NCBI GenBank assembly: GCA_040901765.1
Contig: JBBDYG010000048.1
Location: 101,534-165,533 of the forward strand
Direction: 5' to 3'
Origin: JBBDYG01 sp040901765
GTDB lineage: Bacteria; Planctomycetota; Planctomycetia; Pirellulales; Lacipirellulaceae
DNA: 64,000 nt
Position numbers and translations under genes: made by a program
Shown here: positions 1 to 8,951 of the stretch, piece after piece
Layout of the letters: the number at the start of each line of letters is the position of its first letter
How positions within the stretch are numbered: position 1 is the stretch's first letter
Notes under the pieces: generated by a model
What the model saw: only the letters and a program-made list of their open reading frames with translations
Database searches by the model: none
Told to the model about the DNA's origin: nothing

Positions 1-431
1 CGCTCCAGAAGCTCTTCCGCACGGGGGTCGTCAATCGTCGGGAAGTCTCCCAACACCACCGCGACCTCCCGAACCCGGTCGCCTTTCTGATAGCGATATC
101 GCACAGGCGCTCCGCGCTCGTCGATGCCGCGGCCGACGCGTTCGTCACCAAGGTCGAAGGTCATCTGATGCACATATGCCGGAACGTTGTATTTCGATCG
201 AAATTCGAGCGCTAGCTCGCGGGCCTGATCCTCGGCTCCCTCGCCCGAAAAGGTCGCGGCCATTACGTGCCACGGGCCATTTGATTCACTGAGGGCATAG
301 TCAGCAGTGGGACTGGCCTCGATCTGTTGAACCGGAACGAAGCGCTTCCAGAGAGACTGTGCTGAGGCTGCCTGGAGCAGGCCAACCCCCGCGAGTGCGA
401 TGAGAATGCAGCGACAGCCGAATCGAGCCAT
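1..431 (-). CDS. secreted SPOR-like protein, 3' end outside window
   Basis: The minus strand is open from an ATG at 431 to the window edge, giving about 143 residues with the C-terminus missing. It starts with a clear signal peptide (MARFGCRC, then a hydrophobic run ending AASA-QS), so the product should be exported. Residues 55-85 (PWHVMAATFSGEGAEDQARE, then an ALEFRSKY helix) resemble the start of an SPOR-type fold, in which a short beta strand carrying a secreted protein's repeat is followed by a helix. After that come charged segments with a GDRVREVAVVLGDFPT strand. SPOR domains bind denuded peptidoglycan; whether this one does is inference. Codon use looks like the neighbouring real genes and there is no internal stop. 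Function not assigned further. Confidence 0.6.
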   Translation of the reverse strand, partial: MARFGCRCILIALAGVGLLQAASAQSLWKRFVPVQQIEASPTADYALSESNGPWHVMAATFSGEGAEDQARELALEFRSKYNVPAYVHQMTFDLGDERVGRGIDERGAPVRYRYQKGDRVREVAVVLGDFPTIDDPRAEELLE

Positions 432-859
432 GATGTATTCCCAGGCGTTCCGTTGGACGAGAATCAGGCGGCTAGGCCGCCGGAACCGTGCGAAGAGGGC
501 GGGAAACTACCATCTCGCCGCCGAGCAAACCAGATGAAAAACCGCCCCAAAAACGCCAGTCAAAGGAATGAATCGCCAAAAACTGAGGCCGAACCGCCCG
601 AAACTGCGGCTGCACTGCGAGGTAACTCACCCTAGAATTGGTAAGTTACTATGGCGGGATCGCGTGATGTAGGAATGGGGGCAAGGCTGCGGTGGTCAGG
701 GTAAATGCAAATGCGACGTTGCCCTCCGAATTATGACCAAAAAACCTGCTGGTCGCGCGGCGACCAATTGGCGTTTTTCTCGATGATTGTGCCATCCGGC
801 CACGCTGTGCGCGCCGCCAAGTTGGCTGGAACGTGTGACAAAACTCGGAGAGTGGGCGG
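432..859. other. intergenic region, divergent promoters expected
   Basis: About 430 bases between the divergently transcribed partial gene and sppA. Short open frames here have no ribosome-binding site and poor composition. I see no convincing promoter, RNA gene or hairpin; regulatory sites for both flanking genes probably lie here. Confidence 0.4.
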
Positions 860-948
860 GGTTAGGATTCGAGGGGGGGTCAAATAAAAGGAGCGGTGAA
901 ACCGCAGTTGCATTCCCCCCGACCTGCATCCCGAATCCTGACCCCTTT
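860..948. repeat. intergenic inverted repeat, GGGGTCAGGATTC family
   Basis: A left arm rich in GATTCGAGGGGGGGTCA is followed by a core (GGTGAAACCGCAGTTGCATT) and a right arm CCGAATCCTGACCCCTTT. The same plan (GGATTCAGGGGTCAGG, core GCAGTGGCATTTC, CCTGAATCCTGACCCC) occurs at 30219-30314, so this is a dispersed family in this genome. Confidence 0.6.
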
Positions 949-1041
949 GAGGAGTTATGTATAATCAGTAACTCGCCCACGGCAACGAAAATCCGCCGCC
1001 TAAATCCGCATTCGCATTCTCGATATGAAGGAACCATTTCC

Positions 1042-2904
1042 ATGCGCGTTGAATTCTTTTCCAGCTTTCGCTGGTTAACGTCCCTGCTCGCCGCGGCGAG
1101 CCTCGTGGTTGTCACGCCAAGCTTCACTCGCGCCGACGACGAAAAACCGGCCGCGGAGGAGGTGAAAGCGGACGAGGCGAAGCCCGCCGACGAAACGAAG
1201 GAAACAAAGGAAACGAAGAAGCTGCGGTTCGCGCAATTCGTCGTCAACAGTTCGCTGCCGGAGTCGCCGGGCCAGTCAGGGCCGTTTGGCGATCTGCAAC
1301 TCGATCTGCGGACCACGATCGCCCGGCTCGACAAAGCCGCCGGCGACAAGTCGATCGAGGGGATCGTGCTCGAATTGCGCAATCCGGCCATCGGCCGCGG
1401 TAAGCTCAACGAGATGCGGGAAGCGATCAAACGATTCCGGGAATCGGGCAAGAAGGTGCATGCCCAAATGGAAATGGGCACCCCGGGCGACTACCTCATC
1501 GCCTGCGCGTGCGACGAGATCGTGATGCCCGAATCGGGTTACCTGCTGCTGCCGGGCGTGCGCGCCGAACCGATGTTCTACAAGGGCCTGCTTGGGATGT
1601 TGGGCCTCAAGGCCGATTTTATTCATATGGGAGACGCCAAGGGCGCCGCCGAACCGTATACCCGCAGCAAGTGGAGCAAGCCGGTCAAAGAAAACATGAC
1701 CGCGCTGATCGATGACCTGTACGAAGACATGGTGACCACGATCTGCGAAAGCCGGCCAATCAGCCGCGAAAAGGTGGTGGAGATCATCAACACGGGCTTG
1801 CTGACCGCCAAGCAAGCGAAAGAAGCCGGGCTGATCGACCGCCTGGCCTATCCCGACGAGCTTCGCGCGGAGCTTGCCAAGAGCCACGAAGCCGACAATT
1901 TGGTGTACGTGCAGAATTACGGCAAGAAAGACGTGGACACCGATTTCTCAGGCCCCGCCGGATTCTTCAAGCTGATGGGCATGGTGATGGGCGGCGAGCC
2001 GACGAAACGCCAAACGGCCGGCGACAAGATCGCGATCGTCTATGCCGTCGGGCCAATCATGACCGGCAAAAGCGAGCAGGACTTTTTCGGCGGCGAAACG
2101 CTCGGCAGCGACACGATTGTCGAGGCCCTGCGCAAGGCAGATGACGACGAGCGCGTCGCCGCGATTGTGCTGCGCATCGACAGTCCCGGCGGATCGGCGA
2201 TCGCCAGCGATTTGATCTGGCGCAAGATGCAGGAGATCGAAAAGCCAATTGTGGCCAGCATGGGCGACGTCGCCGCCAGCGGTGGTTACTACATCGCCAT
2301 GGGTGCCGACAAGATTTACGCCGAGCCAGGGACGATCACCGGCTCGATCGGCGTGGTGTCGGGCAAGGTGGCGATGGGCGGGCTGTACGACAAGCTCGGC
2401 ATTTCGGTGGATGTGATCAGCCGCGGCCAGAACAGCGGGCTGTTCTCTTCGATGCGTAAATTCACCGAGAGCGAGCGGGCGGCATTGCTGTCGATGATGG
2501 AAGACGTGTACGCTCAATTCACCACCAAAGCCGCGGAGGGTCGCAAGATGCCCGTCGAGCGGCTCCTCGAACTAGCCAGCGGCAAAGTTTACACGGGCCG
2601 GCAAGCGAAGCAAAACGGTCTGATCGACGAACTAGGCACGCTCCACGACGCAGTCGCGTCCGCGAAAAAGCTGGCCGGACTTCCGGACGATAAGAAGGTC
2701 CAACTGGAAGTGCTGCCCGAACCGACCAACTTCTTCGAATCGCTCTTTGGTAACATGGACGCGGAGCAAGAGGTGCGATTGGGAGCGGCCCTCGGCCGAA
2801 TCTCCCCGGAGATTTTGGACGCCGCCCGCCGCGCTCATCGGCTGCAACAACTGTTTCGCGAGCCGATATCGCTGGTGATGCCGTTTGAGTTGGAGATTAA
2901 GTGA
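1042..2904 (+). CDS. sppA: signal peptide peptidase SppA, 67K type (S49 serine protease)
   Basis: SppA degrades remnant signal peptides in the membrane and envelope. The product is 620 aa, the size of the two-domain (67 kDa) form. The ATG at 1042 is chosen because it opens a signal/anchor sequence (LTSLLAAASLVVVTP, residues 13-26); the frame is open further upstream but that part runs through an intergenic repeat. A Lys/Glu-rich linker (residues 31-60) follows. The N-terminal ClpP-like half contains GDAKGAAEPY near residue 190, matching the catalytic Lys motif of E. coli SppA (YKSAVEPF). The C-terminal half has RIDSPGGSA (about 369) and AASGGYYIA, whose Ser (about 403) is the nucleophile, then GTITGSIGVV. 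The Ser-Lys dyad is therefore complete. It is monocistronic, followed by a convergent regulator gene. Confidence 0.93.
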   Translation: MRVEFFSSFRWLTSLLAAASLVVVTPSFTRADDEKPAAEEVKADEAKPADETKETKETKKLRFAQFVVNSSLPESPGQSGPFGDLQLDLRTTIARLDKAAGDKSIEGIVLELRNPAIGRGKLNEMREAIKRFRESGKKVHAQMEMGTPGDYLIACACDEIVMPESGYLLLPGVRAEPMFYKGLLGMLGLKADFIHMGDAKGAAEPYTRSKWSKPVKENMTALIDDLYEDMVTTICESRPISREKVVEIINTGLLTAKQAKEAGLIDRLAYPDELRAELAKSHEADNLVYVQNYGKKDVDTDFSGPAGFFKLMGMVMGGEPTKRQTAGDKIAIVYAVGPIMTGKSEQDFFGGETLGSDTIVEALRKADDDERVAAIVLRIDSPGGSAIASDLIWRKMQEIEKPIVASMGDVAASGGYYIAMGADKIYAEPGTITGSIGVVSGKVAMGGLYDKLGISVDVISRGQNSGLFSSMRKFTESERAALLSMMEDVYAQFTTKAAEGRKMPVERLLELASGKVYTGRQAKQNGLIDELGTLHDAVASAKKLAGLPDDKKVQLEVLPEPTNFFESLFGNMDAEQEVRLGAALGRISPEILDAARRAHRLQQLFREPISLVMPFELEIK

Positions 2905-2912
2905 GGGGAGCG

Positions 2913-3134
2913 TTAGCGCTTCATTGCTCGTTCAATCTGTGCAACAAGCGTCGATGCGGGAATCCCTAAGGCTTTGCTCAGCCGAAAAAGTGTATCGAGC
3001 GTCGGCGACATTCTGTCGTTTTCCAAACGGCTGATGTAGGTACGGTCGACTTCAGCCTCAAAGGCTAAATGTTCTTGCGTCATGCCTGCCCCCTCGCGGG
3101 CTTTCCGTAACACCTCGCCAAACATGCTGAGCAA
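2913..3134 (-). CDS. small XRE-family (Cro/CI-type) DNA-binding regulator
   Basis: This 73-aa protein is essentially one helix-turn-helix domain: FGEVLRKAREGAGMTQEHLA (helices 1-2), then EVDRTYISRLENDRMSPTLD (recognition helix and turn), then LFRLSKALGIP. The spacing fits the HTH_3/XRE fold throughout, and there is no sensor domain, as in phage-like or toxin-antitoxin-type regulators. It converges on sppA and diverges from the giant surface/toxin gene starting at 3259, so it could control that gene across the 124-bp gap; this is inferred from position only. An alternative start is the ATG at 3125 (MFGEVL); neither has a clear Shine-Dalgarno. Confidence 0.85.
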   Translation of the reverse strand: MLSMFGEVLRKAREGAGMTQEHLAFEAEVDRTYISRLENDRMSPTLDTLFRLSKALGIPASTLVAQIERAMKR

Positions 3135-3258
3135 TTGTCAGTGCTAGCTTGTTGACTGTCTGTCGCTTATTAGCTACAAGAAGGCGCGGAGGGCAAAGCT
3201 CCCGTTCTTGGCCCTCGTCATTCCGATACGCACCCGATAATTCGGAGGACATCCAGCG

Positions 3259-6200
3259 ATGCGCCGTTTCCCCATCTCTTGGACCACGATATCCACGCAA
3301 CTCGGCTTCAAGCGAAAGCGCAAACAGCGGCACCAGCACGGCGAGCGCGCCCGCCGGTCGCGGTTCGAGCCGCTCGAAGCCCGGCACATGCTGGCCGTGC
3401 TGATGGTCAACAGCACGGCGAACGATTCGCTGCCAAACGACGGCTATGTCACCCTCCGCGAGGCGATTTCGGCGGCATGGGGCAATACCACAACCGACCT
3501 CGGCCACACCGGCAGTTCCAGTGAGCCTGATACGATCAGGTTCGACGAGTCACTCTTCGTAAATGGTCATGCCACCATCGAGTTGGCCAGCAAGATCGAT
3601 GTGAACAGCAACCTGACGATCGAAGGACCGGGCGCCGACCTGCTCACGATCAGTGGTGAAGGCGTCACCCGGGTGTTCGAGGAATTTTACAACTACTACG
3701 TAACGATGTCGGGCATCTCCATCGTTGACGGCTTTGCGAACGACGAAGGCGGACCCGACAGCCGCGGCGGAGGAATCTACAACGGCAGCGGCTACCTGGT
3801 TCTGGATGGAGTCGAGTTTCGGGGCAACACTGCCAACACGAATGGCGGAGCGATTTATTCCGTCGGAGGCTCGCTCACCGTCCTCAACAGCACCTTTTAC
3901 GGCAACCACGCTGGCACCGGGGGTGCAATTTACGCCAGCAGCGGAACACTCACGATTCTCAATAGCACGTTCGACGAAAACGGGGCTGGCTCCGGCGGAG
4001 CCATCTACACGTCGTCGGGAACCAGCGGCACGCACAGCCAAATCGTTAACAGCACGTTTTCCAACAATTCTGGCGTTGCACTTTATATCCCCGGCAGCGC
4101 TTACGTCGACGTGATCAATAGCACGCTCTCTGCCAATACGAGCAACAGTCTTCCGGGCGGGATTTATCGTTCCTTTACTTCCCAAACGGTCACCCTCCAC
4201 AACACGATCGTGGCCGGCAACACCGGAAGCGGAGGCGCGGCCAGCGATCTTAGCGCTAGCGGTTTCAGCCCCGACAGCTCGTACAACCTCATCGGCGTAA
4301 CGACGAGCACCGCCTTCGGCGACGACGGCAACCAGGTGATCGGCAGTGCCGCTCCCGGCTTGACTCCCTTGGGCAACTACGGCGGTCCCACCAAGACGCA
4401 CGCCCCGCTGCCCGACAGCCCAGCCATCAATGCCGGCGACGATGGCATTGCCGTGAGCGCCGGACTGCTCTTCGACCAGCGCGGTGCAGGGTATCAACGC
4501 GCACTCGGTAGCGCGGTGGATATCGGCGCCACCGAGGCCTGGCTACGTGAACTCGCAGACGGTTCCGTCGAAATCTACGGCACCGATGCGAGCGACACGA
4601 TCACCATTTCCTCTGCTGAAGTTACGCACAGCGCCTTCGGCGAGATGGAGATCGACCTGACTGCGGCAACTGAGGTGCGTGTATATGGAGAAGGGGGTGA
4701 TGATGAACTGGCGATCGATCCAACTTTCACTCGACCCGCGAAGCTATTCGGCGGCACGGGGAACGACATCCTGAGCGGTGGAGCGGCGGTTGACCACCTG
4801 TTTGGTCAATCCGGTGACGACACCTACGTGGCCGACGCGGCAGGATTATATCTCGACGACATCTTTAGTGACTCGGATGAAGTCGTACGACTGGTCAACC
4901 AGCACGGAAATAGCAACCATCTGCCGCATCTGCAGCCCGTGGCGAATCGCACCGTGGACGCAGGCAAAGAGATTGCTTTCGACCTTATCGCCAACGATAT
5001 TGATGAACCGTCTTCAAGCCTCACTTATGCGCTAGTCGGCGATACGCATGGCGCAAGTCTTTCATCGTCGGGAGAGTTCACTTGGACGCCAGCCTTTGAT
5101 GTTGCGGAATCGACCGATTTTGAGTTCACAGCGGTCGTGTCTGACAATGGAAGCCCACAGCTTCAGCATCGTCAGACGTTTTGCATTCGCGTGTTGGCAC
5201 AAATTCCAGAAGGATTTGCTGTCGTGTACGACATCTTTGAGGACGTTGAAGCGCAGGTGACACCAATTGAGGGGGCCGTTCTCTATGTGCTTGAACGTCG
5301 TGAGGCCGGAGACGGGGCATGGGAAGTGGTGGCAACGAGCGAATATCATCAGTTCATCGACGATGAAACTGCCGTTCAAGGTGTCGCCTATGAATATCGA
5401 ATTAAAGCAGTCAATTCCGAGGAGGAGAGCACCCCTTATTCTCCCGTTTTCTCGCTAACGCTTCGCGATCCCGATAACTATGCTTTTGTTTCAAGTTTCC
5501 CAACACAAATCGGCAGCACAATTCGGGGAAATTTCCAAGTCGCGTCGGAGGTGCAGGAGGCCGATCTAGAGGTGGCGATTATCCGCATGAGTTCCTCCGA
5601 GGACGGCTGGCAAGAAATCTCTCGCGCACCGCTCTCATCGTATGAGTTCGTAAGCGGCAATGTTTATCGATTCTATGATACGACAGGCGTGCCGACTTCG
5701 AAGACGTGGTACGCTGCACAAGTCATCAACGAAGGTACAAGAACGGCTCCGGTATTCGATTATTATTTTCCAACTCCTGCAGCCGGTGCATTTGTGGACG
5801 GATACATCACTGCAAACGATTACCTTATTCGGCAGCGTGATCAAGATGAAGAGGCGATCGGTTACATTGTGCCGTTGCGAAACACCTATTACGAGGACAA
5901 CTTCGACGAAAACGGAAACCGTGTTCCAGACAATCAGCCAGACTATATTGAGGGACATCGTTACCCCTTCGTTGATTTCGGCATGGAAGCACTGCTGAAT
6001 GTAAATTTCGCCGGAGGGAAAGGCAGTATTGAGTTTGTACTTCCAGAAAACATAAAACTCTGGGGATATAATCCTTCAACATTTGAGGCGGAGGAAGTGG
6101 AATCGGGAGTGCAATATGATATCGACAACACTTCAATTCCTTTCTACGTGCAGCAATTCGATCTCTGGAGTACTTCGCGTGCGGAATTGTATGTCGAAGG

Positions 6201-8904
6201 AATCGAAGCTAGCACGTCGTTGGCCGATGTTGAGATAGAGATTCGTTTTCGTCCAGACTCCAATCCGACTCAGGTAGAGGAAGATGTCCTTGCGCTAACC
6301 GTTGTAGATATCTCTCCTCAACTTCCTGGTGATCTGCTCGCTACTGACGGTGAGCTACATGTCTCTGTTCCTTTGGCCGGTGATGGCGTCTCTGCATTTG
6401 ATGGAATGCCAGTAAGTGTGCGACTCCATCGGGTATTTGCCCTTGACGAGAATTTGGTTGAAAAACGGGAAACGTATGTCGAACAGGGATCGGTGGCGAC
6501 GGTGTTCGATTTCGAACCGAAGTTCTTGCACGAAAGCCAAAGATATTTCACTATTGAGGCCGAGTTTGAAGGCTATCGCTTCTATGGTTTTGACGGAGTT
6601 GTCAGCACGGTTAGTATACTTCGGGGAGAACCTCATTCGGCGGAGCTTACCCCGTCCAAACTCAGCTACACCGCCGACGGCACGGATGAGACCACGCTTA
6701 CCGTCACCATCCGCGATAAGTTTGGCAACCTCGTCGAAGATGGTACGCCGGTTAGTTGGAGCCTCGATTTCGGCGACGGTTATTTCGCTGATGGAGGAAC
6801 TGCTGCGAGCAGCGAAACAACCGATGGCCAAGCGGTAATCACACTTCGCGCCCCGGAAACGCCCGGCATCCAGCGAGTTCACGTCACCGCGGGCGCTGCC
6901 CGCTCGATCATTGATATAGTTTCCGAAGCGGCGGACTTTCAAATTTCCGGCATCGCTGATCTCGACATTGCTACCGGCGAATCGGGCACGGTGACAATCT
7001 CTGCCGCCAATGTCGCCGATGGCACTCCGGTCTTCTGGACGCTTAGCAATGGCGAGATTGTCGGAGCGAATGGCGAGCGAGTCTTTGAGACGACCGTGCA
7101 AAATGACACTGCGTCGATTAACGTGCAGGCCATAGGACCGTGGGCGCGCGTTGGCTCCGCTGTCATAACGGCGACCATTAGCGGCCGCATTCATCATCAC
7201 GTGATCGACTTCGACCGGTCCAGTGGATTCTCCGTAGAACTCGAACGGTTCGTCCTTAGTGGCGACAAGATGGCTAACGGCGTGAAGACGCTGGTCTTCG
7301 AGAATGCGAATCCAATGTATCAGGGTGAGCCTGTCTGGGGATTCGACCCACCGCCCCAAAATTGGCCCGCGCCCCGAGACGTCAATTACTTTGCCGAAAC
7401 GCAGGTCACGATCCGCGGTACGGCAAACGAGACGTACTATATTCTCGCCGACAGCCCATTCACTACGTTCGCAGAATTCGAAGGGCTTGGCGCCAACAAC
7501 GAAATCCAGCTAAACGGCAATGGCATCGGCACGTTCACCATTCGAAGCAAGGGAATGCTGGCGGCCAACGAGTTCCTGGCCGTCGAGTTCACCGTTCGCG
7601 AAGGCGATCCGTTTACCGGACCGGATGAAACCACCAAGATCATGTTCACCGATCACGGATGGTGGGCTTCAACTTGGGATGGAATCAAGTCATTCACCGG
7701 CCTCACTGATCCACAAACCGGAACAGGAATCGCGGCGAATATCGCCGGCGGAGTAGTCATCGTGGGCGATGTTGGCTCGATCGTCAAGAATCTTTGGCGG
7801 ATGAGCGGGCTGTCCGCAAACGACCCCAGCTATTTGGAACTGTCACTTTCGTCGTTGGGCTTGGCCACGGAAGTGGCGGTCGGTGTTGGCGAGATTGCCG
7901 ACGTTCCGATTTCCAGCGTCCGAGCGATTGTCGCTGCCCTCGGCAAAACGCCGTTTACCGACACACTGGTGATGCTGCTCAAGCGAGGTCTAACCAACGC
8001 ACAAGACCTGACAAAGTTCGGTCTCTACCTGACCAAGATTCTCAGAAACAACAATACTTTCCAAATTGCACAGCAGGTCTTTACGTCGCCCCAGGCGATG
8101 GAGGCCGGCGTCAAGGCCGTCGACGATCTTGGCGACGGCTTCGTTACCGGACTTACGAACTTCTTCCGCGACAACGTTAAGCAGATCGACGACGGCGTTT
8201 TCGCCAGTACGTTCGGCCCCGCGCTCGGTCAAAGGTTGACGGAAGTCTTCAGCAGTCTCGACGCCGCATCGCTTACGTATTTCAAAAGCCTCGATGAACT
8301 ACAACTTGCCCGCGCCGTCACCGACGCCGGGTTAATCATGGCTCGCGGGATCGACTCCGCTGATCTAAAGAAGATTCTGGCAATTGATCAGCTCTACGGT
8401 CCGGGCCTCACCCAAGCGGACATGCTGGCCGATCTAGCCGTCATCGCTACAGAAAACGCGGAGGGATTCGAAAAGCTGGTAAAATCGATTGCCAGTGTTT
8501 CGCCAAACACGCCGCTTGAATTTGTGTACGGGAATGTCTACGAAGCGCGAGCGTTGGCGCGTCTGCTGCGCGAGGGTAAGGTATTTGATGTCGAAATAAT
8601 TCGGAAATTGGTAAAGGCGAATCCGGACGGCACGGGCAGGATTCTTACCGATATCGACTTTATCGGGATAGATCAGACCACTGGCGTGCGGGCATACTTC
8701 CAGACGAAGATTTCGCCAGAGGCGTTTGAATCGCTGACCAAGGTACAAGAATGGGTTGCAAAGGCAATCGAGGATGCGCGTCGTGACGGAATTCTCGATC
8801 CGGTGATCCGTTACGTTACACCTGATCCAAGCTCGGTGCCCCAAGACATCCGTGACTTTCTTCTTGGCATAGACCAGAACATCTTCATTGCCGCACCACT
8901 GTAA
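3259..8904 (+). CDS. giant mosaic surface protein with planctomycete sorting motif and nuclease-like C-terminus (putative polymorphic toxin)
   Basis: 1881 aa, ATG preceded by GGAGG. In order: a basic N-terminus with the planctomycete motif RFEPLEARHMLA (residues 35-46); a LREAI motif (VTLREAISAAW, about 60-72) leading into a right-handed beta-helix rich in GGAIY and LNSTF repeats (to about 400), closed by VDIGATEAW (choice-of-anchor Q type); an RTX-like calcium-binding pair (GGTGNDILSGG, SGDDTYVADA, about 497-530); a cadherin/Ig-like domain (about 552-648); an Fn3-like domain (about 650-720); a less clear stretch; a bacterial Ig-like Big_1 domain (about 1124-1220, TVTIRDKFGNLVEDGTPVSW); further Ig-like strands; then from about 1470 a hydrophobic Gly/Ala-rich pre-toxin-like segment (GGVVIVGDVGSIVKNLWR). 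The last 125 residues show YEAR (about 1761), TDIDFIG (1796-1798) and YFQTK (1817), the spacing of a PD-(D/E)XK nuclease with Q for the second acidic residue. The sorting motif is established for secreted planctomycete proteins; the toxin role is inference. Confidence 0.75.
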   Translation: MRRFPISWTTISTQLGFKRKRKQRHQHGERARRSRFEPLEARHMLAVLMVNSTANDSLPNDGYVTLREAISAAWGNTTTDLGHTGSSSEPDTIRFDESLFVNGHATIELASKIDVNSNLTIEGPGADLLTISGEGVTRVFEEFYNYYVTMSGISIVDGFANDEGGPDSRGGGIYNGSGYLVLDGVEFRGNTANTNGGAIYSVGGSLTVLNSTFYGNHAGTGGAIYASSGTLTILNSTFDENGAGSGGAIYTSSGTSGTHSQIVNSTFSNNSGVALYIPGSAYVDVINSTLSANTSNSLPGGIYRSFTSQTVTLHNTIVAGNTGSGGAASDLSASGFSPDSSYNLIGVTTSTAFGDDGNQVIGSAAPGLTPLGNYGGPTKTHAPLPDSPAINAGDDGIAVSAGLLFDQRGAGYQRALGSAVDIGATEAWLRELADGSVEIYGTDASDTITISSAEVTHSAFGEMEIDLTAATEVRVYGEGGDDELAIDPTFTRPAKLFGGTGNDILSGGAAVDHLFGQSGDDTYVADAAGLYLDDIFSDSDEVVRLVNQHGNSNHLPHLQPVANRTVDAGKEIAFDLIANDIDEPSSSLTYALVGDTHGASLSSSGEFTWTPAFDVAESTDFEFTAVVSDNGSPQLQHRQTFCIRVLAQIPEGFAVVYDIFEDVEAQVTPIEGAVLYVLERREAGDGAWEVVATSEYHQFIDDETAVQGVAYEYRIKAVNSEEESTPYSPVFSLTLRDPDNYAFVSSFPTQIGSTIRGNFQVASEVQEADLEVAIIRMSSSEDGWQEISRAPLSSYEFVSGNVYRFYDTTGVPTSKTWYAAQVINEGTRTAPVFDYYFPTPAAGAFVDGYITANDYLIRQRDQDEEAIGYIVPLRNTYYEDNFDENGNRVPDNQPDYIEGHRYPFVDFGMEALLNVNFAGGKGSIEFVLPENIKLWGYNPSTFEAEEVESGVQYDIDNTSIPFYVQQFDLWSTSRAELYVEGIEASTSLADVEIEIRFRPDSNPTQVEEDVLALTVVDISPQLPGDLLATDGELHVSVPLAGDGVSAFDGMPVSVRLHRVFALDENLVEKRETYVEQGSVATVFDFEPKFLHESQRYFTIEAEFEGYRFYGFDGVVSTVSILRGEPHSAELTPSKLSYTADGTDETTLTVTIRDKFGNLVEDGTPVSWSLDFGDGYFADGGTAASSETTDGQAVITLRAPETPGIQRVHVTAGAARSIIDIVSEAADFQISGIADLDIATGESGTVTISAANVADGTPVFWTLSNGEIVGANGERVFETTVQNDTASINVQAIGPWARVGSAVITATISGRIHHHVIDFDRSSGFSVELERFVLSGDKMANGVKTLVFENANPMYQGEPVWGFDPPPQNWPAPRDVNYFAETQVTIRGTANETYYILADSPFTTFAEFEGLGANNEIQLNGNGIGTFTIRSKGMLAANEFLAVEFTVREGDPFTGPDETTKIMFTDHGWWASTWDGIKSFTGLTDPQTGTGIAANIAGGVVIVGDVGSIVKNLWRMSGLSANDPSYLELSLSSLGLATEVAVGVGEIADVPISSVRAIVAALGKTPFTDTLVMLLKRGLTNAQDLTKFGLYLTKILRNNNTFQIAQQVFTSPQAMEAGVKAVDDLGDGFVTGLTNFFRDNVKQIDDGVFASTFGPALGQRLTEVFSSLDAASLTYFKSLDELQLARAVTDAGLIMARGIDSADLKKILAIDQLYGPGLTQADMLADLAVIATENAEGFEKLVKSIASVSPNTPLEFVYGNVYEARALARLLREGKVFDVEIIRKLVKANPDGTGRILTDIDFIGIDQTTGVRAYFQTKISPEAFESLTKVQEWVAKAIEDARRDGILDPVIRYVTPDPSSVPQDIRDFLLGIDQNIFIAAPL

Positions 8905-8951
8905 AAATTTAAAAAAAACATTATTGGATCACATTGCGCGAAGCAATACAC

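Noticed and set aside
453..635. 60-codon frame upstream of sppA
   Set aside because: Pro/Glu/Arg-rich low-complexity frame without ribosome-binding site.
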